A DNA stretch of 64,000 bases, taken from Xanthomonas arboricola. Its GTDB lineage: Bacteria; Pseudomonadota; Gammaproteobacteria; Xanthomonadales; Xanthomonadaceae. The notes below the pieces were generated by a model. That model did no database searches and was not told the DNA's origin. It was given only the letters and a program-made list of their open reading frames with translations. Positions 60,708 through 64,000 of this stretch are shown here, in pieces (within the stretch, counting starts at the first letter, position 1; the number at the start of each line of letters is the position of its first letter). Position numbers and translations under genes: made by a program. The stretch lies in assembly GCF_002940665.1 (NCBI RefSeq), contig NZ_MIGY01000001.1, positions 930,001 to 994,000 of the forward strand, in the 5' to 3' direction.

Positions 60708-62483
60708 TCATGGAGAGGCCGCCTCTACTTGCACGCTGGCCCGCGCAGGCGTAAAGCCCTTGTACTTGAACCAGCAGACAGATTCTTGAACGAGATCAAT
60801 TTCCAACTGATACTCCCCCGGAACGTCAGGCGCACGGATAATGATCTCATGGATACCGGATGAAGACGGGCGCACTACATCCTCCAGAAAATGACGGGCC
60901 TGCTCGACCCGCTCCAACGTCGGGTCGGAAGAATGCCAGAAATAGCCCAGATATATTCCAAAAGGCTTGATCGTGTGGTCTGACGGGCTGAGCCAGGGTA
61001 AGTCTCCCTCATTGGAAAGCTGAACGCGTAGGGGAATCACGTTCGAAGCCTCCACGACGCTGATATCAGCGTCAACAACGGCCGCGGAACCTTGGAATGC
61101 CGTGTCAGGCAGGGGCTCTGTATAAGGATACGGCCCGACCGTCTCGCCGGTGATCCGCGCATGCGAGTCCAGCTTCTGGTCGTCAAGAACTGCCAACGCC
61201 GCATCCACCCAGCGATCCCCCTTCAGGCCAGCGCGAATGTCGATCCGTTGCAGCTCGCTGCCGAGCGGGGAGTCGGCGTCCACCCCCATGCTCGCTATCG
61301 CGTCTCCCACCCTATCGCGGAAATCGGAGAAGACGCGATGGGTCCGCAATAGCCGCGCATACTGCTCCGCCGCAGCAATGGGGGCTAATGAAGGTCTTCC
61401 TGCCGAATCGGCGCATTCCTCTGCCCAGCGAGCATACGACTCGGGATACTGCGCTAGATGCAGCAGCAGTTCCGCCAGCGCGATCACACAGTCATTGTCG
61501 GGAACGATCTTTTTTACACAGCCGGGAAGCTCGGCATACCAGCCATGGTCGGACACGATTGTCGGAAGCCCGGCCTGCATGGCCTTGGAGACCACAGCAG
61601 ACGCTTCGCCCATAGTTGGCTGTCGCAAGGCGATCATCAGGTCGGCTCGTTCGAAGACCTTCCAGAAATTTTCGTCGTCGACACGGCCGTGGTTGATCAA
61701 TCGAACGTTACGCAGTCCTGTCAACGCTTCAAGCTGGCTCGCCACCGCAGGCTCGACATCTCCTGCGATCTCCAGCGTGAGCGGCTCGTCCAACGCCTCA
61801 TCGATCATAGCAAGTGCCTGCACAACCCAATCAAAGCGACGGTTTACCTGACCTCCGCCAAGAAGCGCAATGGTACTCAGCCGGCCGCGGACGCGGTGGG
61901 ATGCAACTATCGGATAGAGCTGTGGCACCACCGTGATGGGGAGCCAAGGAAAATCCTTTGCGATCCGGTCCGCAGAGTACCGGGAATGCACGACTATTTC
62001 TGTCGCATACTGGGTTGCGACTTGATGAAGGGGATAATCAACCACTTGGCCACGGCTCCATATCGGCGTGCCGATACGAAGAGCCACCGTTGCAGCTCTG
62101 ACCTGCGATGTTGAATGCCACTTCTCCAGCAAGCTACCGTAACTAGCGCTGTCCAATCGACCTGCATCGCTCAATACGCCAGCCGCCATATGGTGAAGCA
62201 CCAGGTCATGCAAATGTACGATTCCGGGCACCGCCGCCATAAGGGGGAGCATCCAGCCGTGGAACGTCGGGTGGTTCCCCATCTGATACACGACGGCATC
62301 CGCCGCGCGTAGACCCGCAATGATCTGCGGCGCGCTTTTCTGCTCGACATCCGCAAGGGTGACCGTCTCAACCGACAGGCCGCAATCACGCAGCATGTCG
62401 ACTAGGCCGGCTGCGTACTCGGCAATGCCTGATCGGTCAGGAGGCTGGGGCCCGACCATTGCGACTCGGAACGGAGCACTCAA
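60708..62483 (-). CDS. GT4-type glycosyltransferase with C-terminal beta-sandwich domain
   Basis: 591 residues. N-terminal GT-B half starts FRVAMVGPQPPDRSGIAEYA; the C-terminal GT-B half has TIALLGGGQVNRRFDWVVQAL, INHGRVDDENFWKVFERADL and MGEASAVVSKAMQAGLPTIV (E-x7-E-like region). After residue about 470 is an Ig-like domain with VRVQLSNEGDLPW-type strands (IPLRVQLSNEGDLPW) and LVQESVCWFKYKGF. This domain may bind sugar or regulate the enzyme. ATG overlaps the upstream stop (ATGA). Probably adds a rhamnose or mannose residue to the O-chain. Confidence 0.85.
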   Translation of the reverse strand: MSAPFRVAMVGPQPPDRSGIAEYAAGLVDMLRDCGLSVETVTLADVEQKSAPQIIAGLRAADAVVYQMGNHPTFHGWMLPLMAAVPGIVHLHDLVLHHMAAGVLSDAGRLDSASYGSLLEKWHSTSQVRAATVALRIGTPIWSRGQVVDYPLHQVATQYATEIVVHSRYSADRIAKDFPWLPITVVPQLYPIVASHRVRGRLSTIALLGGGQVNRRFDWVVQALAMIDEALDEPLTLEIAGDVEPAVASQLEALTGLRNVRLINHGRVDDENFWKVFERADLMIALRQPTMGEASAVVSKAMQAGLPTIVSDHGWYAELPGCVKKIVPDNDCVIALAELLLHLAQYPESYARWAEECADSAGRPSLAPIAAAEQYARLLRTHRVFSDFRDRVGDAIASMGVDADSPLGSELQRIDIRAGLKGDRWVDAALAVLDDQKLDSHARITGETVGPYPYTEPLPDTAFQGSAAVVDADISVVEASNVIPLRVQLSNEGDLPWLSPSDHTIKPFGIYLGYFWHSSDPTLERVEQARHFLEDVVRPSSSGIHEIIIRAPDVPGEYQLEIDLVQESVCWFKYKGFTPARASVQVEAASP

Positions 62484-63574
62484 AGCCTGCTCTCCACGAG
62501 GTGACGGATCACGCGGTCCCAGGTAATGGTCTCGCTGAGGCGATGTCCTTCCTCAGCCAGCACGCGAAGCTGGGCGGGTGTCTTGGCATAGCAGTCAAGC
62601 AGGCTCTCGGCGATGGCTTCCGGTGTCGCAGCGGTCACCCAGCCGCTGCCTGTGGACCGAACGATACGGCACACTTCACCGCTATCATCAACGGTAATGA
62701 CCGGCTTATGCGCGGCGAAACTTTCGAGAGTCGCGAAGCCATAGTCCTCGTCGACTGGCGAATAGAACACCGCGCGGCAATTGGCGATCAGCTCAAGCAA
62801 ACGGACATCTTCGATAAAGCCGGCCAGCTCGACCCTGTTTTCCAGGCCCAGCTCGCGCACCAGCGGTGCTAGTGAGCGTGCGTAGTCACTTGCACCGGTT
62901 CCGGCAATAACGACCTTTGCATGTGGTACATGCTGTGCCGCCCGGATCAACAGGTCCGGCCGCTTCATCGATTCAAGACGCCCGATACACAGTACGAAAT
63001 CCCCGTATTCGCCCGACTTGATGTGTGGCGCCAGCTTGGACGGCGGATACAACACTTCCGAAGACAGCCCGCAATATTGCGTCAGCCTGTCGGTAACCGT
63101 CTGGGAAATTGTAAACCGCGAATCAATGTCAGACAACATCTCCTTGTCCGACACGCGCAATGCATCGCGTACCGCAGAGTCCCTGCTGCTCAAATGAGGC
63201 TGATCGAAGCGCGTATGTGCGAGGTCATACAGCACCCTGTGCTGGTGCACAAGCCACAGCGTCTTGTTGGCATGCGACGCTGCGTAGGTCGGAAACTTGG
63301 TGCAGATGCACAAGTCAATCTTCTGCCCATTGGCCTCGCTAAGGTCCAGCAGCCGCCAGGAAAGCATCGCAGAGAGGATCTCGGTTTCTGGGTACCACTT
63401 GTAGGGTAGTTGCACCAGCTCAGCGACGACGTGGCGCTGCTTGCCCCACAGATTGATCTGACGCACCAACTCTTCATTGAGGAGCTCGGCGCCTCCACGA
63501 ACAAACGGCACTTGCGCGCCAAGTACGATAATTCTTTTCAAAACTGGGTCCCCTTTCGATATTGCCCTTGCCAC
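62480..63574 (-). CDS. GT4-type glycosyltransferase
   Basis: 364 residues. GT-B fold: IIVLGAQVPFVRGGAELLNEEL at the N-terminus (nucleotide-sugar loop), WLVHQHRVLYDL, DFVLCIGRLESMKRPDLLI, and EDYGFATLESFAAHKPVI (E-x7-E motif: E in DYGFATLE region). Two starts are possible: GTG 63574 with GGAAG upstream, or TTG 63541 with GGGG upstream, the latter giving LKRIIVLGAQ, which fits family N-termini better. Resembles mannosyl/rhamnosyl transferases of O-antigen operons. Confidence 0.88.
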   Translation of the reverse strand: MARAISKGDPVLKRIIVLGAQVPFVRGGAELLNEELVRQINLWGKQRHVVAELVQLPYKWYPETEILSAMLSWRLLDLSEANGQKIDLCICTKFPTYAASHANKTLWLVHQHRVLYDLAHTRFDQPHLSSRDSAVRDALRVSDKEMLSDIDSRFTISQTVTDRLTQYCGLSSEVLYPPSKLAPHIKSGEYGDFVLCIGRLESMKRPDLLIRAAQHVPHAKVVIAGTGASDYARSLAPLVRELGLENRVELAGFIEDVRLLELIANCRAVFYSPVDEDYGFATLESFAAHKPVITVDDSGEVCRIVRSTGSGWVTAATPEAIAESLLDCYAKTPAQLRVLAEEGHRLSETITWDRVIRHLVESRL

Positions 63575-63592
63575 TGCGATGACTTCCGTGAA

Positions 63593-64000
63593 TTACTGCT
63601 CGGGTTTCCTTACTCGGCGCCCGATTTGGTCGAGCGCGGCCAGCCGCTTCTCCAGCGCCGCATCAGCAGGACTTGGCAGGTCCTCGCCATAAGCGATGGC
63701 ATTGGTCGGTTCCGTCTTTCTGGGAACTATCTGTGCCGGTGGTTCATCACGCCTGAGCACCTTGGTGGTCACCCATCTCAACGGCGCGGTGACGCGCCAC
63801 GAGCGACTGGTATGGAACTCCGCAATTAGTCCCTCTAGCCCACCGACAATGTACTCAAGTTCACGAACCCGAGCACGCGACGTTTCCACGTCCTGATTGC
63901 GCTGCGACAGATTGGCCTGCAGCTCCTTCAGCCGACGCCGATCGTGTTCGCCGGATGTTTCGGAGCGCTCGATCCTCTGCAGCAGGGAGTCAACACTGGA
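63593..64000 (-). CDS. C-terminal part of a coiled-coil LPS-locus protein (cut by window end)
   Basis: 135 residues visible, open to the right edge. A heptad-like, charged coiled coil (RRRLKELQANLSQRNQDVET) is followed by ELEYIVGGLEGL, the motif SRSWRVTAPLRWVTTKVLRR, and a Pro/Glu-rich tail. The SWR-x-TAPLR pattern after a coiled coil is common at the ends of large glycosyltransferases and methyltransferases of O-antigen loci and may be a membrane-binding amphipathic helix. In E. coli O9a, WbdD uses a coiled coil to set chain length. Enzyme identity cannot be told from this part. Confidence 0.65.
   Translation of the reverse strand, partial: SSVDSLLQRIERSETSGEHDRRRLKELQANLSQRNQDVETSRARVRELEYIVGGLEGLIAEFHTSRSWRVTAPLRWVTTKVLRRDEPPAQIVPRKTEPTNAIAYGEDLPSPADAALEKRLAALDQIGRRVRKPEQ

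Overview
The window is a GC-rich gammaproteobacterial chromosome segment that I read as Xanthomonas. The basis is gene content and order: an Xps-type type II secretion ATPase next to an XadA-like adhesin, xanA/xanB, rmlBACD, and an etfBA pair that borders a lipopolysaccharide (LPS) locus. In Xanthomonas the strain-variable LPS locus is known to lie beside etfA. The species cannot be fixed from sequence alone.

Layout. (1) 1-10.3 kb, virulence and surface: the 5' part of xpsE, a secreted S8 protease, a 2035-residue trimeric autotransporter adhesin, and a decayed fragment of a second adhesin. (2) 10.8-33.3 kb, mostly housekeeping: purL, xerD/dsbC, an RDD protein, lptF/lptG, pepA-holC-valS, a secreted pectate lyase, pssA-holD-rimI (holD recognised here from its C-terminal motif and neighbours), a DUF4124 protein, proS, an H-NS protein with a histone-H1-like tail, and a ThrE-type exporter. 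(3) 33.5-38.2 kb: a four-gene MCE lipid-transport operon and alkB. (4) 38.3-52.6 kb: ETF-ubiquinone oxidoreductase, a large RgpF-HAD fusion, scoAB, xanAB, rmlBACD and etfBA. These supply sugar nucleotides for xanthan and LPS, and electron transfer flavoprotein components. (5) 52.8-64 kb, accessory LPS region: a plus-strand cassette (sugar epimerase, GtrB-like and GtrA-like proteins, a large membrane GT-C-like protein, a lipoprotein) faces a minus-strand O-antigen operon (coiled-coil protein cut by the window end, two GT4 glycosyltransferases, a lipoprotein, gmd, rmd).

How it fits together: XanA/XanB give hexose-1-phosphates and GDP-mannose, Gmd/Rmd turn GDP-mannose into GDP-D-rhamnose, and RmlBACD make dTDP-L-rhamnose. 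The GT4 enzymes would use these to build a rhamnose-rich O-chain. The Gtr-like cassette looks like a periplasmic O-antigen decoration module.

The most unusual observations are: a family of short inverted-repeat elements with GGGATTG-type tandem ends, two copies in frame inside purL, one exactly filling the holC-valS gap and one supplying the N-terminus of an ABC ATPase; a beta-sandwich motif shared by an LPS-locus lipoprotein and the C-terminus of its neighbouring glycosyltransferase; and the Gtr-like cassette itself. No tRNA, rRNA, CRISPR array or intact insertion sequence was found.
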